Positions 38,219 through 47,397 are shown, counted from the first letter of the stretch. The stretch: 64,000 nt of DNA from Kiritimatiellales bacterium (GCA_003246265.1 QKAU01000006.1:172166-236165), one strand, 5' to 3'. Made by a program: numbers and translations. The notes: generated by a model not told the origin, from the sequence alone.

Positions 38219-40327
38219 ATGAATACCAGAAAGACCAGTTTGGCCCTCGTCTTGGCGATCCTCCCCCTGGCGGCGTTCTGCGATCCGGTTGGCAACGACC
38301 TCGACGTGAAGCGGATCACCCGTTCGGTGGCCTACTCGCTACCCTTCCTGCACCTCAACCAACTCGCCTTCGACGAAGGGGTTTCCACCAATGCCTTTGC
38401 CCTCTTCCTCGAAACCCTCGATCCGGCCCGAAGCTATTTCCTCCAATCCGACATCGACGCTATGGCCGCGGAGGCGCCCGACCTCTACAAGCGGCTGCGC
38501 AAGGGCGAAATCGACTTCGCCCGCAACGCCTATGCCGTCCTGATGGAGCGGATCGCCAACCGGACGGCCTACATCGACCAGTTGCTGGACAAGGGCTTCG
38601 ACCTGGAGACCAAGGAGGATTTCGTATGGGACCGCAAGGATGTCCCGTGGCCCCGGGACGAGGCCGACTGGGATGAGCTGTGGCGCAAGCGGATCAAGAA
38701 CGAGTACGTGGCGCGCCTCGTCGCCCAGCGGCTCCACGCGGAGGACGAGGCGGCATCCACCAACGCGGTCGCCCGCACGGACGGCGATGCCACCAACACG
38801 GTGTCCGCCGCCGGCCTCGACGACGACTTCGACCTTGCCCCCGAGGCCTTCATCCGCGAGCGCTACAAGCAGTTTCGGCTGACGATGGAGTCGTTGGACG
38901 AGGAGATGCTGCTGCAGAACTACCTGTCGGCCTTCTCGCATGTCTACGATCCCCACTCCGACTACATGTCGCCCAGCAGTTCCGAGGACTTCGACATCAA
39001 CATGAAGTTGTCGCTCGTCGGCATCGGCGCCATGCTGCGGCCGGAAGACGGCGCGGCCAAGATCATCCGCGTCATCCCGGGCGGCCCGGCCGACAAGGAC
39101 GGGCGGCTGCAGGCGGGCGACAAGATCATCGCCGTGGCGCAGGGCGACGAGGAGCCGGTCAGCATCCTCCATTGGCCCCTCTACAAGTCCGTCCGCATCA
39201 TCCGCGGCGAACCCGGTTCGAAGGTGGTGCTGACGGTCGTTCCCGCCTCCGACCGCACTGGTACGCGCACGAAGAAGATCGACCTGGTCCGCGAAGAGGT
39301 GCAGCTCGAGGAGCAGGCGGCCAAGAAGGAGGTGCGCGAATTCAAGCTGGCCAATGGCGAGACGCGCCGGCTCGGCATCATCACCCTCCCCGATTTCTAT
39401 GCGGACTTCGCCGCCGCGAACGACAACCCTAAGGAAGCGCGGCGCGCTTCCAGCGATGTGCGCCGGCTGATCCACGAACTGCTCCTTGAAGATGTGGAGG
39501 GGCTCGTGCTCGACCTGCGCAACAACGGCGGCGGCTCGCTGGTGGAGGCGGTCGAAACCGCCGGGCTTTTCATCTCCTCCGGCCCCGTGGTCCAGGTGAA
39601 GGAACGCGAGCGCGTGCAGGTACTGCCCGACGCCGATCCGGACATCGACTACGACGGCCCCATGGTCGTGCTGGTCAACCGGCTCAGCGCCTCGGCGTCG
39701 GAGATCCTCGCCGCGGCACTGCAGGACTACAAGCGCGCCATTATCGTGGGCGACCGGCAGACCCATGGCAAGGGAACCGTACAGACCCTCATGCCCCTGG
39801 GCGACCGCAAAGGCTCGCTGAAGTTGACCACGGCCGGCTTCTACCGCATCAACGGCGGCTCCACCCAGCTCAGGGGCGTCACGCCGGATATCGTCATCCC
39901 TTCCTACCTCGACGTCATGGACCTGGGCGAGGATTCGCTCGAGCATGCGCTGCCCTGGGACACGATCCGCCCGGCGATGTACCGTACGCAGGACGGACTG
40001 GACAAGCTGGTGCCCCTGCTCGCGGAACAGTCCGGCGAACGGCTTGCCGGAAGCCAGGAATTCCAGGCCTACCTGGCCAAGCGCGAGCGGCTCCGCGAGC
40101 GCTTCGAGACCAGGACGGTGTCGCTCTCGCTCGACGACCGGATCGCCGAGGCCGAAGCGGAAAAGGAACTCGACGACATCCAGAGCGGCAGTTTCCTGGA
40201 TGAACCGGGCAGTGCGAAGAAGGACGACCTGATCCTCGACGAAACGCTCAACATCCTCTCCGACCTCGTCGACCTCCAGCACATGGGGCAGCGCGAGATG
40301 CTGGCGCCCAACCTGAGCGAGAAATAG
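38219..40327 (+). CDS. prc: Tail-specific protease (S41, Prc/CtpA type)
   Basis: 702 residues. Signal peptide KTSLALVLAILPLAAFC, long helical N-terminal domain, PDZ domain (about 260-345, LVGIGAMLRPEDGAAKIIRVIPGGPADKDGRLQAGD) and S41 protease domain. The catalytic Ser is in LSASASEILAAAL and the Lys in QTHGKGTVQT. Periplasmic processing of proteins with apolar C-terminal tails. The ATG at 38219 has AAAGGA six bases upstream and is preferred over the ATG at 38201, whose six extra codons would spoil the signal peptide. The insertion with many Ala/Thr/Asp (EDEAASTNAVARTDGDATNTVSA) after residue 175 is a low-complexity loop. Confidence 0.95.
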   Translation: MNTRKTSLALVLAILPLAAFCDPVGNDLDVKRITRSVAYSLPFLHLNQLAFDEGVSTNAFALFLETLDPARSYFLQSDIDAMAAEAPDLYKRLRKGEIDFARNAYAVLMERIANRTAYIDQLLDKGFDLETKEDFVWDRKDVPWPRDEADWDELWRKRIKNEYVARLVAQRLHAEDEAASTNAVARTDGDATNTVSAAGLDDDFDLAPEAFIRERYKQFRLTMESLDEEMLLQNYLSAFSHVYDPHSDYMSPSSSEDFDINMKLSLVGIGAMLRPEDGAAKIIRVIPGGPADKDGRLQAGDKIIAVAQGDEEPVSILHWPLYKSVRIIRGEPGSKVVLTVVPASDRTGTRTKKIDLVREEVQLEEQAAKKEVREFKLANGETRRLGIITLPDFYADFAAANDNPKEARRASSDVRRLIHELLLEDVEGLVLDLRNNGGGSLVEAVETAGLFISSGPVVQVKERERVQVLPDADPDIDYDGPMVVLVNRLSASASEILAAALQDYKRAIIVGDRQTHGKGTVQTLMPLGDRKGSLKLTTAGFYRINGGSTQLRGVTPDIVIPSYLDVMDLGEDSLEHALPWDTIRPAMYRTQDGLDKLVPLLAEQSGERLAGSQEFQAYLAKRERLRERFETRTVSLSLDDRIAEAEAEKELDDIQSGSFLDEPGSAKKDDLILDETLNILSDLVDLQHMGQREMLAPNLSEK

Positions 40328-40373
40328 CCCGGCCAGGGCAGTTCACGAATGGGATGCCGCTGCCGATTCCACT

Positions 40374-40427
40374 GGCAGGGACGGCTGTCCCCATCCGTCA
40401 CGGCGGTGCGGGACACACCGCCCTACC
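40374..40427 (-). repeat. 54-bp palindromic-ended repeat, intergenic copy
   Basis: On the minus strand it begins GGTAGGGCG and ends GGGACAGCCGTCCCTGCC, total 54 bp. The same length and ends occur at 61535-61588 inside a gene. It lies between the convergent prc and hisF genes. The ends are inverted copies of GGTAGGG/CCCTRCC, and the right part contains the near-perfect hairpin GGGAC-AGCC-GTCCC. Confidence 0.75.
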
Positions 40428-40456
40428 CATTAACGGCAACTCAACCGTTGCCGGCC

Positions 40457-41215
40457 CTAGAGGCGAACCTCGATCCCCTGCGCCCGGAGGTATTCCTTCG
40501 TTTCGCGAATGGTGAATTCGCCAAAGTGGAAGATGGAGGCCGCCAGTACCGCGTCGGCCCGGCCCAGGGTCACGGCATCGGCCATGTGCTGCAGCGTGCC
40601 CGCACCGCCGGAGGCGATGACCGGGACGTTGACCGCTTCCGATATGGCGCGCGTCAGCTCCAGGTCGTAGCCGTTCTTCGTGCCGTCGCAATCCATGCTG
40701 GTCAGCAGGATCTCGCCCGCCCCGCGCCGCGTGCCCTCCACGGCCCACTCGATGGCGTCGAGTGCCGTCGGATTCCGGCCGCCATGCGTATAGACGCCCC
40801 ACGTGCCATCCCCCTTCCGGCGGGCATCGATGGCCAGTACGATGCACTGCGAGCCGAACGAATCGGAACAGTCGTCGAGGATGCCGGGGTTGTGGATCGC
40901 CGCCGTGTTGAACGAAACCTTGTCGGCCCCCGCATTGAGCATCCGGCGGACATCGGCGGCACTGCGGATGCCGCCGCCGACCGTCAGCGGCATGAACACC
41001 TGTTCCGCGCAGCGACGCACGATATCGACCATGGTGTCGCGCCCGTCGCTGGATGCGGTGATGTCCAGGAAGGTCAGTTCGTCGGCCCCCTGCCCCTCGT
41101 AGGCCTTGGCGCATTCCACCGGATCCCCGGCATCGCGTAGATCCACGAAATTGACGCCCTTGACCACGCGCCCGCCCGTCACGTCCAGGCACGGTATGAT
41201 TCGTTTTGCCAACAT
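40457..41215 (-). CDS. hisF: Imidazole glycerol phosphate synthase cyclase subunit HisF
   Basis: 252 residues, full length. [23 protein letters not shown] is the canonical start with the catalytic Asp11, and [21 protein letters not shown] holds the second catalytic Asp. GGGIRS and [11 protein letters not shown] are the phosphate-binding loops. It closes the imidazole ring in histidine synthesis, working with HisH, which is not in the window. No ribosome site is free: a large inverted repeat (41218-41264) abuts the start codon. Confidence 0.97.
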   Translation of the reverse strand: MLAKRIIPCLDVTGGRVVKGVNFVDLRDAGDPVECAKAYEGQGADELTFLDITASSDGRDTMVDIVRRCAEQVFMPLTVGGGIRSAADVRRMLNAGADKVSFNTAAIHNPGILDDCSDSFGSQCIVLAIDARRKGDGTWGVYTHGGRNPTALDAIEWAVEGTRRGAGEILLTSMDCDGTKNGYDLELTRAISEAVNVPVIASGGAGTLQHMADAVTLGRADAVLAASIFHFGEFTIRETKEYLRAQGIEVRL

Positions 41216-41217
41216 AA

Positions 41218-41264
41218 GATATCCCGGATTACATCAAGAGGGCCGAACATAATCCGGGGATATC
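41218..41264 (-). promoter_or_regulatory. Inverted repeat over the hisF translation start
   Basis: GATATCCCGGATTA (41218-41231) and its complement TAATCCGGGGATATC (41250-41264, one extra base) flank an 18-base loop. In the hisF mRNA this 14-bp stem ends 2 bases before the AUG. It may act as an operator in DNA or as a translational control hairpin. Confidence 0.55.
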
Positions 41265-41288
41265 CAAAACGCAAACGGCTTTTGGCCC

Positions 41289-42842
41289 CTATTCCCCCGC
41301 CGGGGCCCAGTCGTCCGTGCGGAATGGCGAGGCCGGGAATCCGTCCTTGTTGAACAGGTTGCATCCCACGGGATTGTCGGCCCAGGCGTAGCGCACGGCG
41401 ACGGGGTCGGCGACATCCACCGAACTGACGACAACGGTGTCGGCGACAATCGCCGCCTGCGCGGCGACAAACCTTTTGTCCGCGCCGGCGATGGCAAAGG
41501 TTTTGAGCGGCCCGCCGCCCTGCTCCACCAGACCGGAGCCGACATCGCTGAACTCGACGATGATCTTGTTGCCGTCCTTTTTCACGGACTTGTAGACCGG
41601 ACCGCCGAGAACAACATCCATGCCGTAGGTTTTGGCCAAAGCTTGCCGCGCCAAGCGGTAGCCGATGGCCTGCTTGTTGGTTGGATGGATGTTGTCCGCC
41701 ATCCCCACGTCGATGCCGACGGCGATGCCCGTGTTGGGTACTTCCTTGCTGAACTTCAGGAAGCTTTCGCGGATGAACGCCCATTCGCCATCCTCGACGG
41801 GCAGTTTCTGTGACGCTTTGTAGTTCGGCAACTGCACGGCGTAGAAAGGGAATTCGGCATCCCAAACCTTGCGCCATTCGGCAACCAGGTTTTCAAGCAG
41901 GTCGCGGTAGAGGACCGCCTGCTTGACGGAATGGGAGTTGGCCTCGCCCTGGTACCAGATGGCGCCGCGAATGCCATACGGAACAAGCGGGTTGATCATG
42001 GCGTTGTAGAGGTTGGCCGGATAGTTTTGCGATTTATGCGGATCCTGTTTCGGCTGCGGTTTCCTGGGAGGGCTCTTTCCTTCGGCCTTGGTGCTTTTCA
42101 CATCCTTCTTCCACTCTTCGAGCTGCTTGGCATAGCGGGTATCGGCCGCAGCTTGGTCGAATTCGGCGGATTGGCGATCAAGTCCCTGCTTGTCCTGCCA
42201 TACGCTAGGAAAGCGCTCAAGCGAGTCCATCGGGCTCCATGCCTCGATGCGCGTACCACCCCAGCACGAACGGATCAGCCCAACGGGCACATCCAGCTGC
42301 CGCTGGATTTCGCGGCCGAAGAAGTAGGCGGTTGCAGAAAAGTCGCCGACCGCGTCCGGCGAGCAGACCTTCCACGATCCGGTGCAGTCGGCCTGCGGCT
42401 CAATGTTGGCGACAAGATCGGTCAGGAACATGCGGATGAGCGGGTGGTCCGCCGCCGACTTTTCCTGTTCGAAGTTGTCCGCCTTGCTGACGGGGAGCTG
42501 CATGTTCGATTGGCCGGAGCAGAGCCATACTTCGCCTACAAGCACGTTTTTCACTTCCACCGAGTCGGAGCCGGACGAAACCGTCAGCGACCGCGGCTCC
42601 TTGGATGCGTCCATCTGCTTGAGCCGCACCATGAACCTGCCGTCCTTCTCCGCCTTGCCGCTTTGTTGCTGGCCGGCAAACCCAACCGTCACTTCGGCGC
42701 CGGGATCCGCCCAACCCCACACCGCGACCTTCTGGTCCCGCTGGAGCACCATTCCATCCGAAAAGAGCGCGGGAAGCCTCAATCCGGCAGAACAACCAGC
42801 GGCCACCAAAACACCGATAAAACCAACCAACGATTTTCGCAT
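41289..42842 (-). CDS. Sialate O-acetylesterase-like lipoprotein
   Basis: 517 residues. Lipoprotein signal FIGVLVAAGC at the N-terminus. LPALFSDGMVLQRDQKVAVWGWADPGAEVTV is the conserved opening of the family. CSGQSNMQLPVSKAD contains the catalytic Ser of the SASA (GDSL-like) esterase domain and GAIWYQGEANS the oxyanion/Glu region. Carbohydrate O-acetyl groups are the expected substrate, though plant hemicellulose esters are an alternative to sialic acid. The ORF for larC lies 15 bp upstream on the same strand. Confidence 0.9.
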   Translation of the reverse strand: MRKSLVGFIGVLVAAGCSAGLRLPALFSDGMVLQRDQKVAVWGWADPGAEVTVGFAGQQQSGKAEKDGRFMVRLKQMDASKEPRSLTVSSGSDSVEVKNVLVGEVWLCSGQSNMQLPVSKADNFEQEKSAADHPLIRMFLTDLVANIEPQADCTGSWKVCSPDAVGDFSATAYFFGREIQRQLDVPVGLIRSCWGGTRIEAWSPMDSLERFPSVWQDKQGLDRQSAEFDQAAADTRYAKQLEEWKKDVKSTKAEGKSPPRKPQPKQDPHKSQNYPANLYNAMINPLVPYGIRGAIWYQGEANSHSVKQAVLYRDLLENLVAEWRKVWDAEFPFYAVQLPNYKASQKLPVEDGEWAFIRESFLKFSKEVPNTGIAVGIDVGMADNIHPTNKQAIGYRLARQALAKTYGMDVVLGGPVYKSVKKDGNKIIVEFSDVGSGLVEQGGGPLKTFAIAGADKRFVAAQAAIVADTVVVSSVDVADPVAVRYAWADNPVGCNLFNKDGFPASPFRTDDWAPAGE

Positions 42843-42857
42843 GGCTTCTCCTTTGCG

Positions 42858-44051
42858 CTATTCCACCGCTTTCAGGGCCGCCAGATAGACCGTCCTGACA
42901 TCCACGCTGTTTTCCCGCGCCAACCGGCGGCAGTCCTCGATTTCTGGCGAGACCGAAAGTACCGCACCCTTGCGCAGGCCGACCTTCATCCGCACAGGTC
43001 CGTACGGCGTTCCAACGACCTCGAAACGACGCTCCAGCACGGTTCGCTTGGACAGGCGTTCCCGGATTCCAAACGTCGTCGATTCCGCAAAAACAAGATC
43101 AAGCATCCGTTCCCGGTCGGGCGGAAGGCAGAGGACGGTCAGAAGCATGGCCGGCCGCTGCTTTTTCATGAAAACCGGCGTCGTGAAAACATCCAGCGCC
43201 CCCTCTTCGAGCAACCGGTCGAACAGGCAGCCGACCAGTTCCGGGGTCGTATCGTCGAGGTTGCACTCCAACACCAGCACTTCGTCGGAAGTGGTGTCCT
43301 CCACCGATTCATAGAGCGTGGCCCGCAGCAGGTTGGGCCTATGCCGCAGATGGCGATGGCCAAAGCTGTAGGCGGTTTTTCCCGCGCGGGCCCCGGCGGG
43401 GGGGGCCTCCGCCGTCCTCCAGGAGGAAAGCAGCGCCGCGCCGGTGGGCGTCACCAGCTCGAACGGTTCGTCGACCTGCACGACGGAAAAACCTTGAAGC
43501 AGCTTCAGCGTGGCCGGAGCGGGATTGGGATAGGTGCCGTGCGCGCATTCGATCGTGCCGTGCCCCTGGGGCAGGTTGCGGATGGAGAGACCGTCGACGC
43601 CCAGTTTATGCAAGGCAAGGCAGCAGCCGACGATGTCGACGATCGAGTCCATCGCCCCGACTTCGTGGAAATGGATCTTTTCAATGTCGATGTTGTGGAT
43701 CGCCGCCTCCGCCTCGCCGATCCGCCGGAATATGGCAGAAGCATTTGTTTTCACGGCTTCCGGCAACGCGCTTTCTCCAATCAGTTTCAGGATCGTGCTC
43801 AAATGGCGCCCGTGGTGATGGCCGTGGTCGTGATGATGATGGTGATGATCATGAAGGACCACTTTGGCGCGGATGCCGGACATGCCCTGCTCCACCACCT
43901 CGTCGACAATGATTTCAAACGGATCGACCTGCAGCGACTTCAGTTCGGCATTCAACCCATCGACCGGAACACCCAGGCCGATCAGGGCACCGAGGATCAT
44001 GTCCCCGCTGGCTCCGCCGATGCTCTCGAAATGCAATATACGTTGGCTCAT
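42858..44051 (-). CDS. larC: LarC-like nickel-insertion protein (DUF111)
   Basis: 397 residues. ILHFESIGGASGDMILGALIGLGV is the family start, IHFHEVGAMDSIVDIVG and HGTYPNPAPATLKLLQG are core motifs, and LECNLDDTTPELVGCLFDRLLEEGALDVFTTPVFMKKQRP is the C-terminal domain. LarC inserts nickel into the pyridinium-dithiocarboxylate cofactor used by lactate racemase and relatives. A His-rich run (DHHHHHHDHGHHHGRH, residues about 65-80) suits metal storage. In Lactobacillus the gene needs a ribosomal frameshift; here it is one open frame. The frame extends 25 codons further upstream, but ATG 44051 (MSQRILHFES) matches the family start. No larB or larE is nearby. Confidence 0.88.
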   Translation of the reverse strand: MSQRILHFESIGGASGDMILGALIGLGVPVDGLNAELKSLQVDPFEIIVDEVVEQGMSGIRAKVVLHDHHHHHHDHGHHHGRHLSTILKLIGESALPEAVKTNASAIFRRIGEAEAAIHNIDIEKIHFHEVGAMDSIVDIVGCCLALHKLGVDGLSIRNLPQGHGTIECAHGTYPNPAPATLKLLQGFSVVQVDEPFELVTPTGAALLSSWRTAEAPPAGARAGKTAYSFGHRHLRHRPNLLRATLYESVEDTTSDEVLVLECNLDDTTPELVGCLFDRLLEEGALDVFTTPVFMKKQRPAMLLTVLCLPPDRERMLDLVFAESTTFGIRERLSKRTVLERRFEVVGTPYGPVRMKVGLRKGAVLSVSPEIEDCRRLARENSVDVRTVYLAALKAVE

Positions 44052-44126
44052 AATGCCCGGGAGCATGACAGGTTTTACATGGCGCGCCAAGGATTTGGTA
44101 TAACCGCGATCCATGATCGCGGACAT

Positions 44127-44879
44127 TCATCCAAAATTCACGAGCCCCGCTTCGCGCAGGCTCAGGAAATCGGAGGCGGCGTGGTTCCTGCGATGGCCGA
44201 GGATGATGTGGTCGAGCACCTTGATGCCCATGATATCCCCTGCGCCGATGAGTTGCCGGGTTACCTTGATGTCTTCGGCGGAAGGGGTCGGATCGCCGGA
44301 AGGATGGTTGTGGGCGAGGATGATGGCGGCGCAGGAGTGGTTCAATGCCCGCTTGAAGAGCTCGCGCGGATGGACCAGACTGCTGTTGAGCGTGCCTTCG
44401 CTGATTTTCTGCGGCTCGCCGACCAGGCGGTTCTTGGTATCGAGCAGCAGCGCCCAGAAGACCTCGTGCTGCAGCACGCGGGCCCGTTCGCGAAGCACCG
44501 CGGCGGCCTGCTCCGGCGTGGTGATCAGCGGGCTTTCGCCGACGCTCTCGCGTGCCAGCCGCTGCGCCAGCTCCATCGCGGCCTTGATCATTTGCGCCTT
44601 GACCGGGCCGATGCTATCGATCGCCTGGAGCTCCTTGGCCGAAGCCTTCGCCAGCGCGGTCAACGATCCGAAGGCGGCAAGCAATCGCTGGGAAACCTCG
44701 ACGACATTGAGCCCGGTGGAACCGGTTCTTAGAATCAGGGCCAGCAACACGGCATCGGAAACGTTCTCCGCCCCGATCCGGGCGAACTCCTCGCGGGGGC
44801 GCAGCTGCGCCGGCATATCCCTGACACGAAGCCATCCGGTTCTTATCGAATATTGCAGATCTTCCTTTCTTGCACTCAT
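44127..44879 (-). CDS. radC: RadC-like JAB-domain DNA repair protein
   Basis: 250 residues. Helix-hairpin-helix N-terminal part (LLALILRTGSTGLNVVEVSQRLLAAFGSLTALAKASAKELQAIDSIGPVKAQMIKAAMEL) followed by a JAB/MPN metalloprotease-like domain with LAHNHPSGDPTPSAEDIKVT, the conserved HNHPSG(x)7D metal site. DNA repair/recombination role is assigned by family tradition and is poorly supported experimentally. ATG 44879 (MSARKEDLQ) is used; the frame is open much further upstream but overlaps dut and reads as non-coding. The last line of the JAB domain (LGHRRNHAASDFLSLREAGL) is less conserved than usual. Confidence 0.92.
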   Translation of the reverse strand: MSARKEDLQYSIRTGWLRVRDMPAQLRPREEFARIGAENVSDAVLLALILRTGSTGLNVVEVSQRLLAAFGSLTALAKASAKELQAIDSIGPVKAQMIKAAMELAQRLARESVGESPLITTPEQAAAVLRERARVLQHEVFWALLLDTKNRLVGEPQKISEGTLNSSLVHPRELFKRALNHSCAAIILAHNHPSGDPTPSAEDIKVTRQLIGAGDIMGIKVLDHIILGHRRNHAASDFLSLREAGLVNFG

Positions 44880-45013
44880 AAATGTATTTCGAATTACTGC
44901 GTGCAATTTAAGCAGTTTCTTTAATATTGCAAGGCGCGACGCAACGGGAAATGCATGGAAACTTCCGTAGCACCTGGACTGCACCGGGGATTGGGGTTGG
45001 CGTTTGTTTGGGC

Positions 45014-45451
45014 CTATTTGCCGGTCGACCCGAAGCCTCCGGCCCCACGCGTGGTCTCGGACAGCTCCTCGACCATCTCGTAGTAGATGGGCGAGCAGTC
45101 GCAAGCCACGACCTGGAAAAGGCGCTGGCCCTTTTCGGCGGTGTAGGGAAAATCCTTGATGTTGTCGCACATGGCGATCAGCTCGCCCCGATAGCCGCCA
45201 TCGATAAGCCCGATGGAGTTGGCCAGGCGGAGGGGGGTTTTCGAAATGCTGGAGCGGGGCAGGAGGAAGTAGGCGCGGCCATCCTCGGGTTCGCAGGCGA
45301 TGCCCAGGTGGATCGCCCTGGTTTCGCCGGGCTGGATGGTGACATCCTCCAGCACATAGAGGTCGAGGCCGGCGTCGCCCTCGTGGAAGTGGCCGTGGTC
45401 GGAATAGATTTCGCGCGCGACTTCGTTCAGCGGCTTGATGCGCAGATGCAT
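45014..45451 (-). CDS. dut: dUTP diphosphatase
   Basis: 145 residues, trimeric dUTPase. Motif 1 DAGLDLYV, motif 2 PRSSISKTP, motif 3 IGLIDGGYRGELIAMCDN, motif 4 GQRLFQVVA and motif 5 RGAGGFGSTGK (near the end) are all present. It hydrolyses dUTP to dUMP, keeping uracil out of DNA. ATG 45451 has AGGA upstream; the longer frame would add 22 codons through the promoter. It is divergent from purN, with a structured 156-bp intergenic region between. Confidence 0.95.
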   Translation of the reverse strand: MHLRIKPLNEVAREIYSDHGHFHEGDAGLDLYVLEDVTIQPGETRAIHLGIACEPEDGRAYFLLPRSSISKTPLRLANSIGLIDGGYRGELIAMCDNIKDFPYTAEKGQRLFQVVACDCSPIYYEMVEELSETTRGAGGFGSTGK

Positions 45452-45521
45452 GGCTTGTTCCTGTCGTGTTGGGGGTTGAAAAATCCGTCGGATAATATCT
45501 TTGCCTCCGAAATTCATAAAC

Positions 45522-45572
45522 CACTAATCTCTACTAATATCACTAATCCAAGGTCATTAGTGCTGATTAGTG
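45522..45572. repeat. Phased CACTAAT heptamer array between dut and purN
   Basis: CACTAAT occurs at 45522 and 45541, TACTAAT at 45532, and the complement ATTAGTG at 45556 and 45566. Spacing is 9-10 bp within each half, and the two halves face each other across about 8 bp. It fits an operator for a multimeric DNA-binding protein, but none is known to me. Confidence 0.7.
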
Positions 45573-45607
45573 AAAATCGGTGGGTACAATCTACGAGGAT
45601 CGGAAAG

Positions 45608-46216
45608 ATGATGAAGTTGGCCATATTTGGATCGGGATCTGGAACCAACTGCCAGGCGATCATCGACGCCGTGGAGGCGGGCGCGCTCGACGTGGAGATC
45701 CGCTGCGTGCTTTCCGACGTGGAGGACGCCTACATCCTCGAGCGGGCGCGCAAGCACGGCATTCCGGCCGTCTGGTTCGACTGCGCCCCCTTCAAGACCA
45801 AGCTCGACGGGGAAGCCGAACGGAAGGTCCTGGAAATCCTGGAAGGCCATGGCGCCAACTTCATTGCGCTAGCGGGCTTCATGCGGATCGTCAAGGAGGG
45901 GCTTCTACATGCCTACCAGGGGCGGATCGTCAACATCCACCCCTCGCTGCTGCCCAGTTTCCCAGGGTTGGACGGCGGACGGCAGGCGTACGAGTACGGC
46001 GTGAAGTACACCGGCTGCACGGTCCATTTCGTGGATGCCGGGGTCGATACGGGCGCGATCATCAACCAGAAGTGCGTGGCGATCGAAGACGCGGACACCC
46101 TCGACACCCTGATGGAAAAGATCCATGCGCAGGAACATGCCGCCTATCCGGAGGCGCTGCAATGGATCGCCGAAGGGCGCATCCGGCGCGCAGGCCGCAG
46201 AACGCTGCTGGACTAG
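45608..46216 (+). CDS. purN: Phosphoribosylglycinamide formyltransferase PurN
   Basis: 202 residues, full length. KLAIFGSGSGTNCQAII is the phosphate loop, and AGFMRIVKEGLLHAYQGRIVNIHPSLLPSFPGLDGGRQAYEYGVKYTGCTVHFVDAGVDTGAIINQK contains the catalytic Asn-His-Asp set. It formylates GAR with 10-formyl-THF in purine synthesis, and PurD upstream in this window makes GAR. The start is ATG 45608 or the adjacent ATG 45611 (GGAAAG just upstream). The 227-codon upstream extension is rejected because it has no coding style and crosses the heptamer array. Confidence 0.95.
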   Translation: MMKLAIFGSGSGTNCQAIIDAVEAGALDVEIRCVLSDVEDAYILERARKHGIPAVWFDCAPFKTKLDGEAERKVLEILEGHGANFIALAGFMRIVKEGLLHAYQGRIVNIHPSLLPSFPGLDGGRQAYEYGVKYTGCTVHFVDAGVDTGAIINQKCVAIEDADTLDTLMEKIHAQEHAAYPEALQWIAEGRIRRAGRRTLLD

Positions 46217-46226
46217 CCATCCTCCG

Positions 46227-47270
46227 CTATTCCGCCCCAACGCGCAACCGCTCGGTCGAGGTGAGTTCGGGCGATCCGCCGCGGTTCCCGCACCCGGAAC
46301 AGGTGTAGATGAAGTTCCTGTACAGCACCAGGCCTGTTCCGTGCCGGCCGGTGTTCAACGCGGGATAGTCGTGCCAGCACTCCGCCTTCGTATCCCAGGC
46401 CTCCACCTCGGCATGGGCATTCTGCTGCGCCATGCTCTCCCCTCCGGCAACAACGATGTCGTCGCCGACGGCCAGGGTTGAATTGCCGGCCCGGGGGGTT
46501 GGAAGCGGTTCGGCCAGGACCGACCATTTCCCGGCCGCGATGTCATAGACATCGACTTCGGGCACGACCAGGTCGAAGACCTGCTTCGTCTCCTGCGAGG
46601 TCCGGCGGCCGCCGGCGGCATAGATTTTCCCGTCGAGGTAGGCGCACTGGAAGTGGTCGCGCTTGTGCGGGGCATCCGCCAGCTGCTCCCAGGAGCCGGT
46701 CGCGGGATCATACCGGTCGGTCCAGTCCACGTAGCCGCCGATGTGTCCGTTGATGATCCCGCCAACCAGGTAGAACCGTCCATCCGCCACCACGACGCCG
46801 GCCGAACCGCGCCGGCGCGCCTCGGGGATGGAGGATCCCCACGACCATGCATCGGCCGCGGGATCATAGATCAGCACCTTTTCCAGCGGCTTCTCGTTGG
46901 GGAAAGGGCCGGTCATGGCGCAGACGATGTGGATCTTCCCCCCGAAGACCACCGGCTGGAAATGATGGAACTCGACCGGCGGCCTGGAGGCGTTCCGCCA
47001 TTCGTTTCGTTCGGGATCGTAGATGCAGACCGGCTGGATCCGGCGGCCGCCCAGCAGGTAGAATTCTCCGCCGAATTCCACCAGGGCCGCCTCGTGACGC
47101 GCCACCGGTTCGCCCCGGGTGGACACGGATTCCCACGCCCGGACTGTTTCCGGCGCGGCCCGGACTCCCGCAACACCAACTCCGGCCAGAAGCAGCAACA
47201 CGGCCCAAACAGCCCTTCGCCCTCCCCCGTCGTCCGGGAAATCGTTGCGCGTTTCGTAACTTGAATGCAT
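46227..47270 (-). CDS. Secreted kelch-repeat protein
   Basis: 347 residues. An N-terminal transmembrane or signal segment ([18 protein letters not shown]) precedes a beta-propeller of about six kelch repeats, each with the GG doublet and a later Y/W pair ([68 protein letters not shown]). Possibly galactose oxidase-like or a sialic-acid-related mutarotase relative. GGAGG precedes the ATG at 47270. It is convergent with purN, 10 bp apart. Ligand and role are unknown. Confidence 0.85.
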   Translation of the reverse strand: MHSSYETRNDFPDDGGGRRAVWAVLLLLAGVGVAGVRAAPETVRAWESVSTRGEPVARHEAALVEFGGEFYLLGGRRIQPVCIYDPERNEWRNASRPPVEFHHFQPVVFGGKIHIVCAMTGPFPNEKPLEKVLIYDPAADAWSWGSSIPEARRRGSAGVVVADGRFYLVGGIINGHIGGYVDWTDRYDPATGSWEQLADAPHKRDHFQCAYLDGKIYAAGGRRTSQETKQVFDLVVPEVDVYDIAAGKWSVLAEPLPTPRAGNSTLAVGDDIVVAGGESMAQQNAHAEVEAWDTKAECWHDYPALNTGRHGTGLVLYRNFIYTCSGCGNRGGSPELTSTERLRVGAE

Positions 47271-47364
47271 GGCAGGCGCCTCCGGGGTTGTTAAATGTCG
47301 CCGCGCATAATATCGTTCCTCCGAACTTTCACAATCCGCGAGTTTGGACCGGACCGGTATTACG

Positions 47365-47397
47365 CCGCAGGCGCACCGGCCGGTGTACCGCCTGCGG
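47365..47397. repeat. Nested palindrome in the kelch / NSS-transporter promoter region
   Basis: CCGCAGGC (47365-47372) pairs with GCCTGCGG (47390-47397) around a 12-bp perfect palindrome CACCGGCCGGTG (47374-47385). It lies 34 bp before the transporter start and 95 bp before the divergent kelch start. Confidence 0.5.

Noticed and set aside
45522..45572. The heptamer cluster as a CRISPR array
   Set aside because: Repeats are only 7 bp with 2-9 bp gaps in two orientations; no cas genes are present.
44927..45607. A 227-residue N-terminal extension of PurN
   Set aside because: It runs antisense to dut and through the heptamer array; PurN begins at MMKLAIFGSGSG with a ribosome site.
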